Shown: positions 1 to 7,602 of the stretch, piece after piece
How the letters are laid out: each line of letters begins with the position of its first letter
Position numbering within the stretch: position 1 is the first letter of the stretch
Assembly (NCBI GenBank): GCA_949292375.1
Contig: CASEZG010000004.1
Span: 1-57,955 of the forward strand
DNA: 57,955 nucleotides
From: an uncultured Pseudomonadota bacterium
GTDB taxonomy: Bacteria; Pseudomonadota; Alphaproteobacteria; RF32; CAG-239
Reading direction: 5' to 3'
Program-made: the position numbers and the translations under genes
The notes under the pieces: model-generated
What the model saw: only the letters and a program-made list of their open reading frames with translations
Told to the model about the DNA's origin: nothing
Database searches by the model: none

Positions 1-2
1 TG

Positions 3-68
3 ATACAACGTTACATTGAACACCAAGGGCGCGAAGATATGGGGCAAGCTTGGCTTGAACTAAAATGA
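3..68 (+). mobile_element. C-terminal fragment of a probable IS200/IS605-family TnpA (Y1 transposase), cut by window edge
   Basis: Frame 3 stays open from the window edge to TGA at 66-68 and gives 21 residues containing QRYIEHQG. This resembles the end of small Y1 transposases, which often finish with a [R/K]YIExQ stretch. A perfect hairpin directly after the stop fits the subterminal hairpin of such elements. Only the last residues are visible and the catalytic HUH and Tyr residues lie outside, so the family call is inference. The matching partial start at the other window edge supports it. Confidence 0.5.
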
Positions 69-70
69 TA

Positions 71-90
71 CCACCGGCATTAGCCGGTGG
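71..90. terminator. Perfect 8-bp hairpin after the transposase fragment (IS right-end hairpin or terminator)
   Basis: CCACCGGC (71-78), loop ATTA, GCCGGTGG (83-90). It lies 2 nt after the transposase stop. There is no long T-tract after it (AGTTTCAT follows), so a subterminal IS200-type hairpin is at least as likely as an intrinsic terminator. Confidence 0.55.
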
Positions 91-200
91 AGTTTCATGA
101 TTGCTCGGACCAATCGGGCGGCGCAGGCTTGCCCTCTAGGGGACGGGCCCCGCTTTGAAAATAAAACATCAAAAAATAAAAGCTATGTTTTTTAAGATGT
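91..200. other. Non-coding stretch before the glycan operon
   Basis: No gene is visible. Bases about 100-165 are clearly richer in G+C than the AT-rich DNA that follows, with small GC palindromes such as CCCTCTAGGGG. This could be the remaining right end of the IS element. The AT-rich promoter region starts after about base 165. Confidence 0.4.
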
Positions 201-201
201 A

Positions 202-242
202 AATTTATTATTTGTTGACCTAATTTATTATTTGTTTATAGT
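202..242 (+). promoter_or_regulatory. Promoter of the glycan/acyl operon, with 15-nt direct repeats
   Basis: TTGACC (215-220), a 16-nt spacer and TATAGT (237-242) form a good sigma-70-type promoter. The 15-mer AATTTATTATTTGTT occurs at 202-216 and again at 222-236. The copies are offset by 20 bp, about two helical turns; the first touches the -35 box and the second fills the spacer. This spacing is what a regulator binding one DNA face would use. No other clear promoter was seen before 16.5 kb, so this one probably drives the whole operon. Confidence 0.55.
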
Positions 243-323
243 GTTCATGATAAGTAAAAGTTGATATGCCTTTGTTTAGTGTGGAAAAGTAATATTCAGC
301 AGCTAAAGGGCAGGAGATTGGGT

Positions 324-1451
324 ATGATATATTTTAATGTTCCTCTTCATACATCTAAAACAATGGAATATATTGCGGATGCTTTTTCTTTAGGTCATAC
401 ATCAGGAGATGGAAAATACTCTAAATTGTGTCATGAGTGGTTTAAAAATGGGTTAAATGTTAAGCAAGCGCTTTTAGCTCATTCTGGGACTGCGGCGTTG
501 GAAATGGCAGCTATTTCGGCAAATTTACAGCCTGGTGATGAAGTTATTATGCCCTCTTATACCTTTTGTTCTACGGCAAATGCTTTTGTTTTACAAAAAG
601 CAGTTCCTGTTTTTGTTGATATTCGTCCAGATACGCAAAATATTGATGAAACAAAAATTGAAGAGGCTATTACATCTAAAACAAGAGCTATTGTTCCGGT
701 TCATTATGCTGGTGTGGCTTGTGATATGGATGTTATTAATGATATCGCAAAAAGATATGGTTTATTGGTTATAGAGGATGCGGCACAGGCATTTGCTTCG
801 TATTATAAAGGGAAACCCTTGGGAACGCTTGGAAATATGGGCTGCTTTTCTTTTCATGAAACAAAAAATGTTATGTCAGGTGAAGGTGGTTTGTTTGTAA
901 CAAATGATGACACGTTGGCAGAAAAAGCAGAAATTATTCGAGAGAAGGGAACAAATCGCAGTAAATTTTTCAGAGGGCAGGTTGATAAATATACGTGGGT
1001 TGATGAAGGTTCATCTTATTTGCCAAGTGATATTGTTGCTGCTTATTTGTATTCGGTTTTAGAAGAAGCAGAACAGATTCAGAAAAAACGTAAGTATATT
1101 TGGAATAAATATTATTTGGCTTTTGAAGATTTGGAAAAACTAGGTAAAATTAGGCGTCCGATTATTCCGGCTTATGCAACAAATAATGCTCATATGTTTT
1201 ATTTGCTTTTTAACGATTTACAAGCAAGAACGCATTTTATTGCAGCAATGAAGAATAGTGATATTTTAACACCATTCCATTATGTTCCATTGCATTCAGC
1301 ACCGGCAGGAAAAAAATATTGTCGGACCTGTGGAGATTTGAGTGTTACTAATAAAATTTCCGAGACATTAGTTAGGTTGCCTTTGTATTTTGATATGACT
1401 GATGAGCAAATAGATACGGTTATTGATAATGTTTTAAAGTTTTGTAGGTAA
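324..1451 (+). CDS. rffA: dTDP-4-amino-4,6-dideoxygalactose transaminase (WecE/RffA)
   Basis: PLP-dependent sugar aminotransferase that converts TDP-4-keto-6-deoxy-glucose to TDP-Fuc4N with glutamate as amino donor. The 375-aa protein matches WecE closely: SGDG near 28, GDEVIMPSYTF at 71-81, RPDTQNIDET at 101-110, VPVHYAGVAC, and SFHETKN with Lys181 in the PLP Schiff-base position. REKGTNRS, FRGQVDKYTW and HMFY are also present. ATG 324 is chosen over 261 because AGGAGA lies 7 nt upstream and family alignment begins at MIYFNVP. It is the first gene of the operon and is followed 2 nt later by a WecF-type transferase, which uses its product. Identification is firm; the sugar stereochemistry is inferred from the family. 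Confidence 0.93.
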   Translation: MIYFNVPLHTSKTMEYIADAFSLGHTSGDGKYSKLCHEWFKNGLNVKQALLAHSGTAALEMAAISANLQPGDEVIMPSYTFCSTANAFVLQKAVPVFVDIRPDTQNIDETKIEEAITSKTRAIVPVHYAGVACDMDVINDIAKRYGLLVIEDAAQAFASYYKGKPLGTLGNMGCFSFHETKNVMSGEGGLFVTNDDTLAEKAEIIREKGTNRSKFFRGQVDKYTWVDEGSSYLPSDIVAAYLYSVLEEAEQIQKKRKYIWNKYYLAFEDLEKLGKIRRPIIPAYATNNAHMFYLLFNDLQARTHFIAAMKNSDILTPFHYVPLHSAPAGKKYCRTCGDLSVTNKISETLVRLPLYFDMTDEQIDTVIDNVLKFCR

Positions 1452-1453
1452 GA

Positions 1454-2593
1454 ATGGGTAATACATTATCAATTATTAAAGTGAGAGTTGAAACAAGAGA
1501 GGATGGCAAAAAACGTGCCAGTTTCTATTTATTTGGGTGTAAGTTTTTTAGCATTGGATTAAAAAATAATATCTTAAAAGATATACCTCAACTAGATACA
1601 TGTAAATACGTTCATATTATGAATAATGATAAGTTTAATAGGCCTTTTGTTGCTTTTATGAACAAACATTTTAAATCTGAGGAACATCTTTTTTTGTGTA
1701 AGCGAGATTTTGATGATATGCCTTTTCCTGAAGGAAATAATGTTATTGAAATAAAATCTTTGGATGAAGTGAATTTTAACAAAAAGAATATTAAGAAGAT
1801 AATATTGCATTCCTTAATTGGTAACACTGTTAATTATTTTTACAAGCATAAAAAATTGCTTAAAGAAAAGGCCTATTGGGGAATTTGGGGTATGGATTTA
1901 TATAATGCCCCGAGAAATAAGAAAAATGATTTTGTTCGGAAAAACTTCTGTGGTTATATGTGTGGGTTTGACCGAGAATATGCTTGCCAAAAGTATAACT
2001 TAAATCCGCAAAAATTTCATCGCTTATTTGCTATTTTTCCGGTTTCAACGGATGTTCTGGATAAAACGCAAAAAATTAAAAAAGATTATTTACAGATTCA
2101 AATTAATAATTCTTGTGATCAATCAACTTTAGATATGTTGCGTACTTTAGCCAAGTTTAAAGATGAGCAAATTAAGGTTGTTACGATTTTGTCTTATGGA
2201 CAATTGGATTTTAAAGAGCAGATTATTGAGGCCGGAAAAAGTATTTTCGGAAATAAGTTTGAATATGTTGATAAATATATGTCTTCTTTTGATTTTGCGC
2301 AGCATTTAGCACAGAATGATATTCTTATATTGAATCAGAATCGGCAGCAAGGTGTTGGCAATATGATTGCTTCGTTGTATTTGGGGGGAAAAGTCTTTGT
2401 GAAGAGAGAGGTTTTAACCAATAAATATTTTAATGAAGAAGGAATCAAAATTTATAATAGTGAAGATGTAGAAAATTTATCTTTTGCAGAATTTTGTAAA
2501 TATCCAGAAAAAGCAAAAAATGAGCAAGAGATTAGAAAATATTTTGATGAAGGTTATTTGACTGGTTTGTGGAAGAAGTTTTTGGAAAGTTAG
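1454..2593 (+). CDS. wecF: WecF-like Fuc4NAc transferase (GT56 family)
   Basis: A 379-aa protein with the signature of the enterobacterial-common-antigen transferase WecF/RffT, which moves Fuc4NAc from TDP-Fuc4NAc to a lipid-linked acceptor at the inner membrane face. Visible marks are ILHSLIGN near 117-124, YWGIWGMDLY around 141-150, INNSCDQST around 217-225 (compare GNSGDRSN in WecF) and NQNRQQGVGNM near the C-terminus. No signal peptide is seen. It sits between the transaminase that makes TDP-Fuc4N and a GNAT likely to acylate it, as in the ECA locus, but no other wec gene is in the window. The acceptor here is therefore unknown; the residue might be passed to an undecaprenyl-linked glycan or another lipid. 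Confidence 0.75.
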   Translation: MGNTLSIIKVRVETREDGKKRASFYLFGCKFFSIGLKNNILKDIPQLDTCKYVHIMNNDKFNRPFVAFMNKHFKSEEHLFLCKRDFDDMPFPEGNNVIEIKSLDEVNFNKKNIKKIILHSLIGNTVNYFYKHKKLLKEKAYWGIWGMDLYNAPRNKKNDFVRKNFCGYMCGFDREYACQKYNLNPQKFHRLFAIFPVSTDVLDKTQKIKKDYLQIQINNSCDQSTLDMLRTLAKFKDEQIKVVTILSYGQLDFKEQIIEAGKSIFGNKFEYVDKYMSSFDFAQHLAQNDILILNQNRQQGVGNMIASLYLGGKVFVKREVLTNKYFNEEGIKIYNSEDVENLSFAEFCKYPEKAKNEQEIRKYFDEGYLTGLWKKFLES

Positions 2594-2607
2594 CTAGGGG
2601 TTGTGTT

Positions 2608-3354
2608 ATGAAAATTATTAAAGCAACATGGGAAAATCGCAATCTTGGGTGTGATGCGTATGAGATAAAAATAGAACGGCAGGATTTTAAGAATTTTCCG
2701 GAAGTATTGAATACGCTAAAACAACAAGATTTTTCTGGGGCTTATGTTACGGTTAAAATGCCAGTGGGTAATCTTGAGGCATTGCATGCTTTGGAAGATG
2801 AAGGGTTTCGTTTTATGGAAACTCAATATCATTTGAAAAAAGACTTGTCTGATTATAAGACGCCGGAAATTTTGTTGCCTTATGTCGGTCAACTTGAACG
2901 TGTTGAAGTTGAAAAGACTAAAGAAAAATGGCAGGAGATTGTCGATATGGTTACGCCGGAGATGTTTACCACGGACAGAATTTATCTTGATCCGCTGCTC
3001 CCTTGTGGGGTTTCTTGCATAAGATATAAAAACTGGATGCTGGATTTGGTAGAGAGGCCGAATGCCCGTTTGTTTATTGTTAAAGATCGTGAAGATGTAA
3101 TTGCATATAGTCTTGAACTATGGGATGAAGATAAAAAAGTTATAGACGCATTGTTAGGCGGTATTTTTGAAAAATATCAAAAAGAGGGATATGGTCTTCC
3201 GGCATGGGATAATGGACTTTGTTATGATAAGATATTTGTGGATAGTGTTGAAACGGATATTTCATCAAATAATCAGTCAGTGCTTGATGTTTATATGTAT
3301 TTTGGTTATAAGATTACCAAACAAGCCTATGTATTGAGAAAAAGATTTAGTTAG
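2608..3354 (+). CDS. WecD-like GNAT N-acyltransferase (putative TDP-Fuc4N acylase)
   Basis: 248 aa, start ATG 2608 with AGGGG upstream. The layout resembles WecD/RffC: an N-terminal TWENRNLG segment (WecD has TWENAFFG), a middle variable region, and a C-terminal GNAT end with NNQSVLDVYMYFGY followed by ITKQAYVLRK, the usual 'N-x(4)-Y-x-x-x-G-F' acyl-donor-binding tail. WecD acetylates TDP-Fuc4N with acetyl-CoA. Directly downstream are a KAS III, ACP and ketoreductase, so the donor here could be an unusual acyl-ACP such as a 3-hydroxyacyl group rather than acetyl-CoA; that is inference from context. Similarity is structural and modest, so I leave the symbol empty. Confidence 0.6.
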   Translation: MKIIKATWENRNLGCDAYEIKIERQDFKNFPEVLNTLKQQDFSGAYVTVKMPVGNLEALHALEDEGFRFMETQYHLKKDLSDYKTPEILLPYVGQLERVEVEKTKEKWQEIVDMVTPEMFTTDRIYLDPLLPCGVSCIRYKNWMLDLVERPNARLFIVKDREDVIAYSLELWDEDKKVIDALLGGIFEKYQKEGYGLPAWDNGLCYDKIFVDSVETDISSNNQSVLDVYMYFGYKITKQAYVLRKRFS

Positions 3355-3362
3355 GAATAAAA

Positions 3363-4490
3363 ATGACAGTATCATCTTTTAATCATGTTAAAATAAGTGG
3401 TGTTAAAACAGTAATTCCGGAAAATTATATTGATATTGATGATGAACTGGAATTTTTTGATAATAATCCTAAAAAGTTGGAAAGAGCAAAGAAAATGGTT
3501 GGTTATGGTCGGCGTTATCTGGCCGATGAGCTAACAACCGTTACGGATTTAGCTGTGGATGCGGCTGAAAAGTTATTTGAAGAAATGTCTATAGATAAAA
3601 ATGATATAGATATTTTGATTTTTGTGAACCAGAAGCCTGATTTTAGGGAGCCGAATGATGCTTGTATTGCTCATGGGAGGTTAGGATTAAAGAAATCTTG
3701 TGCAACTTTGCCAATTTGCATTGGTTGTTCCGGGTATCCATATGGGCTTTGGGTTGCCTGTGCTTTGATGCAAAGTGGTTTTTTTAAAAAATGTTTGCTT
3801 TTGGCAGGAGATGTTCCTGCTCGAGCAACGGATCAAAAGGATAGAAAAAAGGCTCAAATCTTTAGCGACGGAGCTTCGGCGACGATTTTGGAATATACTT
3901 CAGAAGAGAGATTATCTTATTTTGTTAACGGAAGCGACGGTGGAGGCTGGGATAAACTGGTCGTTCCTTTTGGCGGAATGAGGTTGCCGTTTGACAAGGC
4001 TTCTTTTGATATTGAAGAAACTGATGAAAATGGAAATAAGTGGCGTGCTAATTTAGCTTTGATGAAAGGGGCTGATGTTTTTAATTTTACGATGGATGTT
4101 GCTCCTAAGTTGATTAACGAAATTTTAGATGTTTCCGGATGGGCTAAGGATGATGTTGATTTGTATGCTATTCATCAAGCAAATAAACAAATTGTAGAAA
4201 ATATTATTGCAATGTCTAAAATTCCGGAAGAAAAAACACCTGTAGACGTATTTAGCAAATATGCAAACAGCTCAACAAATTCGGTGGTCACGGTTGTTTG
4301 TGATCAACAAAAGCCATTGAAAAAGGTTGTTTTATGCGCCTTTGGTGTAGGGTTATCTTGGGGCGCAGCTGCCGTTGATTTAAGCGGGATGTATAATGGA
4401 GGTATATCTACTTATATTCCCCCCAAAGACAGACCGACGAGAGAAGAACAAATCAAACATTGGATAAACTATTTTAAAGGAGAAGAATAA
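3363..4490 (+). CDS. 3-oxoacyl-ACP synthase III-like enzyme (KAS III), copy 1
   Basis: 375-aa thiolase-fold condensing enzyme. The KAS III Cys-His-Asn triad is complete: Cys122 in IGCSGYPYG, His271 in AIHQANKQ and Asn302 in KYANSSTN. The late FGVGLSWGA glycine loop is also present. Such enzymes condense an acyl-CoA or acyl-ACP starter with malonyl-ACP. The C-terminal extension (PPKDRPTREEQIKHW) is shared with the second copy at 6200, so the two are paralogues of a specialised subfamily rather than housekeeping FabH. It overlaps the next gene, an ACP, by one base (TAATG), which implies coupled translation. Substrate unknown; a short acyl chain destined for sugar acylation is the simplest idea. 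Confidence 0.82.
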   Translation: MTVSSFNHVKISGVKTVIPENYIDIDDELEFFDNNPKKLERAKKMVGYGRRYLADELTTVTDLAVDAAEKLFEEMSIDKNDIDILIFVNQKPDFREPNDACIAHGRLGLKKSCATLPICIGCSGYPYGLWVACALMQSGFFKKCLLLAGDVPARATDQKDRKKAQIFSDGASATILEYTSEERLSYFVNGSDGGGWDKLVVPFGGMRLPFDKASFDIEETDENGNKWRANLALMKGADVFNFTMDVAPKLINEILDVSGWAKDDVDLYAIHQANKQIVENIIAMSKIPEEKTPVDVFSKYANSSTNSVVTVVCDQQKPLKKVVLCAFGVGLSWGAAAVDLSGMYNGGISTYIPPKDRPTREEQIKHWINYFKGEE

Positions 4491-4708
4491 TGACCAATGA
4501 AGAATTTTTAAGCAAAATGCAAGATGTTTTGCAAACGGAAGATGAATTGAGTTTAGATACTGTTTTAGATGATTTGGCAGAGTGGGATTCTTTGTCTGTT
4601 ATGGCAACAATGGCTTTTTTGGATAAAGACTTTGGTGTAAAAACAACAATGAAAGATTATAAAAATATGGAAACAATCGGTGATATAGCTCAGAAGGCTG
4701 GATTATAA
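4490..4708 (+). CDS. Acyl carrier protein, copy 1
   Basis: 72-aa acidic protein with the ACP phosphopantetheine site WDSLSVM; Ser34 is the expected attachment residue. Helix II follows (MATMAFLDKDFGV). It starts within the stop codon of KAS III copy 1 and has GGAG upstream. It is most likely the dedicated carrier for that enzyme and the SDR that starts at the next base. It differs from copy 2 at 7355, suggesting separate partners. Confidence 0.88.
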   Translation: MTNEEFLSKMQDVLQTEDELSLDTVLDDLAEWDSLSVMATMAFLDKDFGVKTTMKDYKNMETIGDIAQKAGL

Positions 4709-5449
4709 ATGATTTCTTTTAATGCAGAACAAAGGTTTATTGTAACAGGGGCATCTTCGGGAATTGGTGAAGGTGTTGCTTTGTTATTAAATGAGTTAGG
4801 GGCTAGTGTTATTGCTATCGGGCGCAATGAAGAAAGACTTAGTGCGTTAAAACAAAAAGCTAAGTATCCGGAAAATATGTTTCTTGAACAAAAAGATTTA
4901 ACGGAAGATATTGGTGGGCTACCTGCTTATGTTAAGGCCTTAAAAGAAAAATATGGGAAGTTTCAAGGTTTGGTAAATAGTGCAGGGGTTGTTTGTGTAA
5001 TTCCTGCTAAAAATGCAAGTTTATTTGAAATTCGTCAGACGTTTGATATTAATTATTTTTCGGCAATAATGTTAAGTCAAGGATTTTTGGATCGTCGTGT
5101 AAATATTGGTAATGGAGCAAGTATTGTATCTTTAGCTTCTATTTCGGTTAAGGTTTGTGATAAAGGCCAAATAGCTTATGCTGGAAGTAAGGCTGCGTTA
5201 GTTGCATCTATGAAAGTGATGGCAAAAGAGGTTGCATCTCAAGGAGTGAGAATTAATACTATATTACCATCAATGATAGAAACGCCAATGCAAGATAAAG
5301 ATTCAGATTATTATATAGAGATGAAAGCTAAATATCCTTTAGGTTTTGGGAAAGTTTCTGATGTTGCGAATTTTATAGTTTTTCTGTTATCTGATAAAGC
5401 AAAGTGGATTACTGGGCAAGATTATATTATTGATTGTGCAACTTATTGA
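4709..5449 (+). CDS. SDR-family 3-oxoacyl-ACP reductase-like protein, catalytically intact copy
   Basis: 246-aa short-chain dehydrogenase/reductase. It has the cofactor motif TGASSGIG (13-20), NSAG (90-93), a catalytic Ser near 144, Tyr157 and Lys161 in AYAGSKAAL, and the typical C-terminal WITGQDYIIDC (FabG-type WVTGQ...DGG variant). FabG-like enzymes reduce 3-ketoacyl-ACP to 3-hydroxyacyl-ACP with NADPH. It starts one base after the ACP stop. A sugar or polyol dehydrogenase role cannot be excluded, but the KAS III-ACP-SDR order argues for acyl-chain work. Confidence 0.8.
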   Translation: MISFNAEQRFIVTGASSGIGEGVALLLNELGASVIAIGRNEERLSALKQKAKYPENMFLEQKDLTEDIGGLPAYVKALKEKYGKFQGLVNSAGVVCVIPAKNASLFEIRQTFDINYFSAIMLSQGFLDRRVNIGNGASIVSLASISVKVCDKGQIAYAGSKAALVASMKVMAKEVASQGVRINTILPSMIETPMQDKDSDYYIEMKAKYPLGFGKVSDVANFIVFLLSDKAKWITGQDYIIDCATY

Positions 5450-5462
5450 TTGGAAATGTCAA

Positions 5463-6188
5463 ATGTTTGAAAAATCACAATACTATATTGTTACGGGTGC
5501 AGCATCAGGAATCGGAAAAGGTTGTGCTTTGCTTCTCAATAAGTTGGGGGCGTCTGTTATTGCAATTGATAAAAATGGAATTGGATTGCAAAAGCTTTCA
5601 GAAGAAGTGATTTGTTCTGAAAGCCTATTTTGCTATGAAAAGGATTTAGTTTCAGAACTGGAAAGTTTGCCTTATTTTGTTAAAGAGCTTAAAGAAAAAT
5701 ATGGTAAATTATCTGGATGCGTATCTTGTGCCGGAATAGCAAAGTTGGCTCCGTTGAAATGTTTGGAACTTTCAGAGATTAAGGAGCTTTTCGACATTAA
5801 TTTTAATGTGCACTTGATGTTACTTAAAGGTTTTGCTGATAAGAGAAATAATATTGGGAAAGGTGCCTCTTTTGTGGCTATATCTTCAGCAGTAAAGAAA
5901 ATATTGCCAAGAGGTAAAAGCGCGTTTTCGGCAAGTATGTCAGCATTATCAACAGCTTTACGGTGTATAGCTAAGGAGGTTGCTCCGTATGGAATACGGG
6001 TAAATTTACTTTCGCCAACGGATATAGATACACCTTTGACTCAGAGTTTGCCAGATGAAGTTCGGCCAGATTATCCTTTGGGAATGGGGCAGGCTGACGA
6101 TGTTGCGAATTTTGTTGCTTTTTTGCTGTCAGATAAGAGCAAATGGGTAACTGGGCAAGATTATATTGTGGATTGTGCGAGTTTTTAG
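5463..6188 (+). CDS. Degenerate SDR paralogue lacking the catalytic Tyr and Lys
   Basis: 241 aa from ATG 5463; a longer TTG-start version from 5430 would overlap the previous gene and has no better ribosome site. It is clearly a paralogue of the preceding SDR: TGAASGIG (11-18), SCAG, and the C-terminal KWVTGQDYIVDC almost match. However, where copy 1 has AYAGSKAAL this protein has AFSASMSAL, so Tyr becomes Phe155 and Lys becomes Met159. With both general acid-base residues lost it is unlikely to be a normal reductase. It may act as a structural partner of copy 1, bind a ligand, or use another chemistry. The frame is intact, so it is not decaying in an obvious way. Confidence 0.78.
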   Translation: MFEKSQYYIVTGAASGIGKGCALLLNKLGASVIAIDKNGIGLQKLSEEVICSESLFCYEKDLVSELESLPYFVKELKEKYGKLSGCVSCAGIAKLAPLKCLELSEIKELFDINFNVHLMLLKGFADKRNNIGKGASFVAISSAVKKILPRGKSAFSASMSALSTALRCIAKEVAPYGIRVNLLSPTDIDTPLTQSLPDEVRPDYPLGMGQADDVANFVAFLLSDKSKWVTGQDYIVDCASF

Positions 6189-6199
6189 AAAGGTTGGTT

Positions 6200-7339
6200 A
6201 TGTCTTTATCTCATTTTAAAAGGGCTCAAGTTTCTGGAATTGTTTGTGTGTTACCGGAAAGACATGTTAATATTGATGATGAAATTGCATTTTATCATAA
6301 TGATGCTAATAAGCTGAAACGTAATAAAAAAATTCTTGGTTTGGGAACTAGACATATTGTGCCGGAAGGTATGACAGCATCTGATTTATGCGAACAAGCA
6401 GCCAGAATTTTGATTGATGAGATGGGGCTTGATAAACAAGAAATTGATACTTTGATTATGACGTCTATTAATCATGATTATTTGGGAAATTCAGATGCTT
6501 GCATTATTCAAGGAAATTTGGGCTTGTCAGAAGAGTGTGCCTGTTTTGATACTTGCGGTTTGGGATGTACAGATGCGGTTTATGCTTTGTGGCTCGCTCA
6601 TTCTTTGGTAGAAAGCGGAGCTTCAAAAAAGTGTTTGGTGCTTGAAGGGTCAACAAGCAGTTTGATTACGGATGTTAGAAATAGGTATTCAAATATGTTG
6701 TTTGGTGATGCCGGTGCTGCTATTTTGGTTGAGGAAAGCAAGGAAGAAGTCGCATCATATTTCCATTTACAGAGTATGGGAAAAGATTGGAAGAAGATTG
6801 TACGTCCTGCAGGAGGAGCTCGTTTGCCCATAGGAAAGGATATAATTGATAAAGAAATTATTGATACAACGGGAAATGTTTATCATTTATGGGATTTAGT
6901 TATGCGTGGTGGCGATGTTTTTAAATTTGCTGTAGAAAGTGCCCCCGCCAGCATAAATAAATTGCTTATATATGCAGAAAAACAGCGTGAAGATATAGAC
7001 TTTTTTGCAATCCATCAAGCTAATGGGCAAATTGTTCGGACTGTGATTAATCATGCAAATTTACCGATTGGTAAGGCGTCATCAGAGACATTTACGAAAT
7101 ATGGAAATTGCGGAGGAACATCTGTTTTGGTTAATTTCTGCGATGTAATGAGTGGAAAGACGGTAAAAGATATTTTGTTGGTTGCTTTTGGAGTTGGAAT
7201 GTCTTTATCTAGCTGTATTTTGGATTTTTCTAAGACATATAATGGTGGGTGTCGGTTGATTAAAACACCTGAACATATTGCAACAAGAGAAGATTTGATA
7301 AATATGTGGACAGCCTATTTGAAAAATGAAGATAATTAA
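6200..7339 (+). CDS. 3-oxoacyl-ACP synthase III-like enzyme (KAS III), copy 2
   Basis: 379 aa from ATG 6200 with AAAGG upstream; the ORF reads back to 6143 inside the SDR gene but those codons are not needed. Triad: Cys123 in LGCTDAVYAL, His272 in AIHQANGQ, Asn303 in KYGNCGGTS. It shares the N-terminal (VSG...LPE..VNIDDE) and C-terminal (ATREDLINMW) features of copy 1, so the two arose by duplication. Two KAS III enzymes with their own ACPs suggest two acyl chains, or successive elongation steps with different chain-length preference. Followed 15 nt later by ACP copy 2. Confidence 0.82.
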   Translation: MSLSHFKRAQVSGIVCVLPERHVNIDDEIAFYHNDANKLKRNKKILGLGTRHIVPEGMTASDLCEQAARILIDEMGLDKQEIDTLIMTSINHDYLGNSDACIIQGNLGLSEECACFDTCGLGCTDAVYALWLAHSLVESGASKKCLVLEGSTSSLITDVRNRYSNMLFGDAGAAILVEESKEEVASYFHLQSMGKDWKKIVRPAGGARLPIGKDIIDKEIIDTTGNVYHLWDLVMRGGDVFKFAVESAPASINKLLIYAEKQREDIDFFAIHQANGQIVRTVINHANLPIGKASSETFTKYGNCGGTSVLVNFCDVMSGKTVKDILLVAFGVGMSLSSCILDFSKTYNGGCRLIKTPEHIATREDLINMWTAYLKNEDN

Positions 7340-7354
7340 TTGAGGAGAGGAAAA

Positions 7355-7591
7355 ATGACTAATTTAGAGAAATATATAAATGCATTTACATCAACGTTTG
7401 AGATCGATGAGACAAAAACAAAAGGGTTAAAATATCAGGATATTGAAGCGTGGGACTCTGTAGGACATATGGGGTTGATTGCTGCTTTAGAAGAAGCTTT
7501 CGGTATTATGCTTGATGCGGATGATATTGTTGATTTGTCCAGTTTTGAAAAAGGGCAAGAGATTTTGAGAAAATATAATATTGAAATGTAA
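7355..7591 (+). CDS. Acyl carrier protein-like, copy 2
   Basis: 78 aa from ATG 7355, with GAGGAGAGG a few bases upstream (the TTG at 7340 lies in the ribosome site itself). The phosphopantetheine motif is WDSVGHM, with Ser35 as attachment site, followed by MGLIAALEEAFGIML, a typical ACP helix. Placement between KAS III copy 2 and two hotdog proteins makes it the probable carrier of the second elongation set. Confidence 0.85.
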   Translation: MTNLEKYINAFTSTFEIDETKTKGLKYQDIEAWDSVGHMGLIAALEEAFGIMLDADDIVDLSSFEKGQEILRKYNIEM

Positions 7592-7602
7592 GGATTTAGT
7601 TG

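Noticed and set aside
5430..5462. TTG start extending the second SDR upstream
   Set aside because: It adds 11 residues not seen in the family, overlaps the preceding gene and has no better ribosome site than ATG 5463.
6143..6199. 19-codon N-terminal extension of KAS III copy 2
   Set aside because: These codons lie inside the preceding SDR gene; alignment with copy 1 begins at MSLSHFKRAQVSG and AAAGG precedes that ATG.
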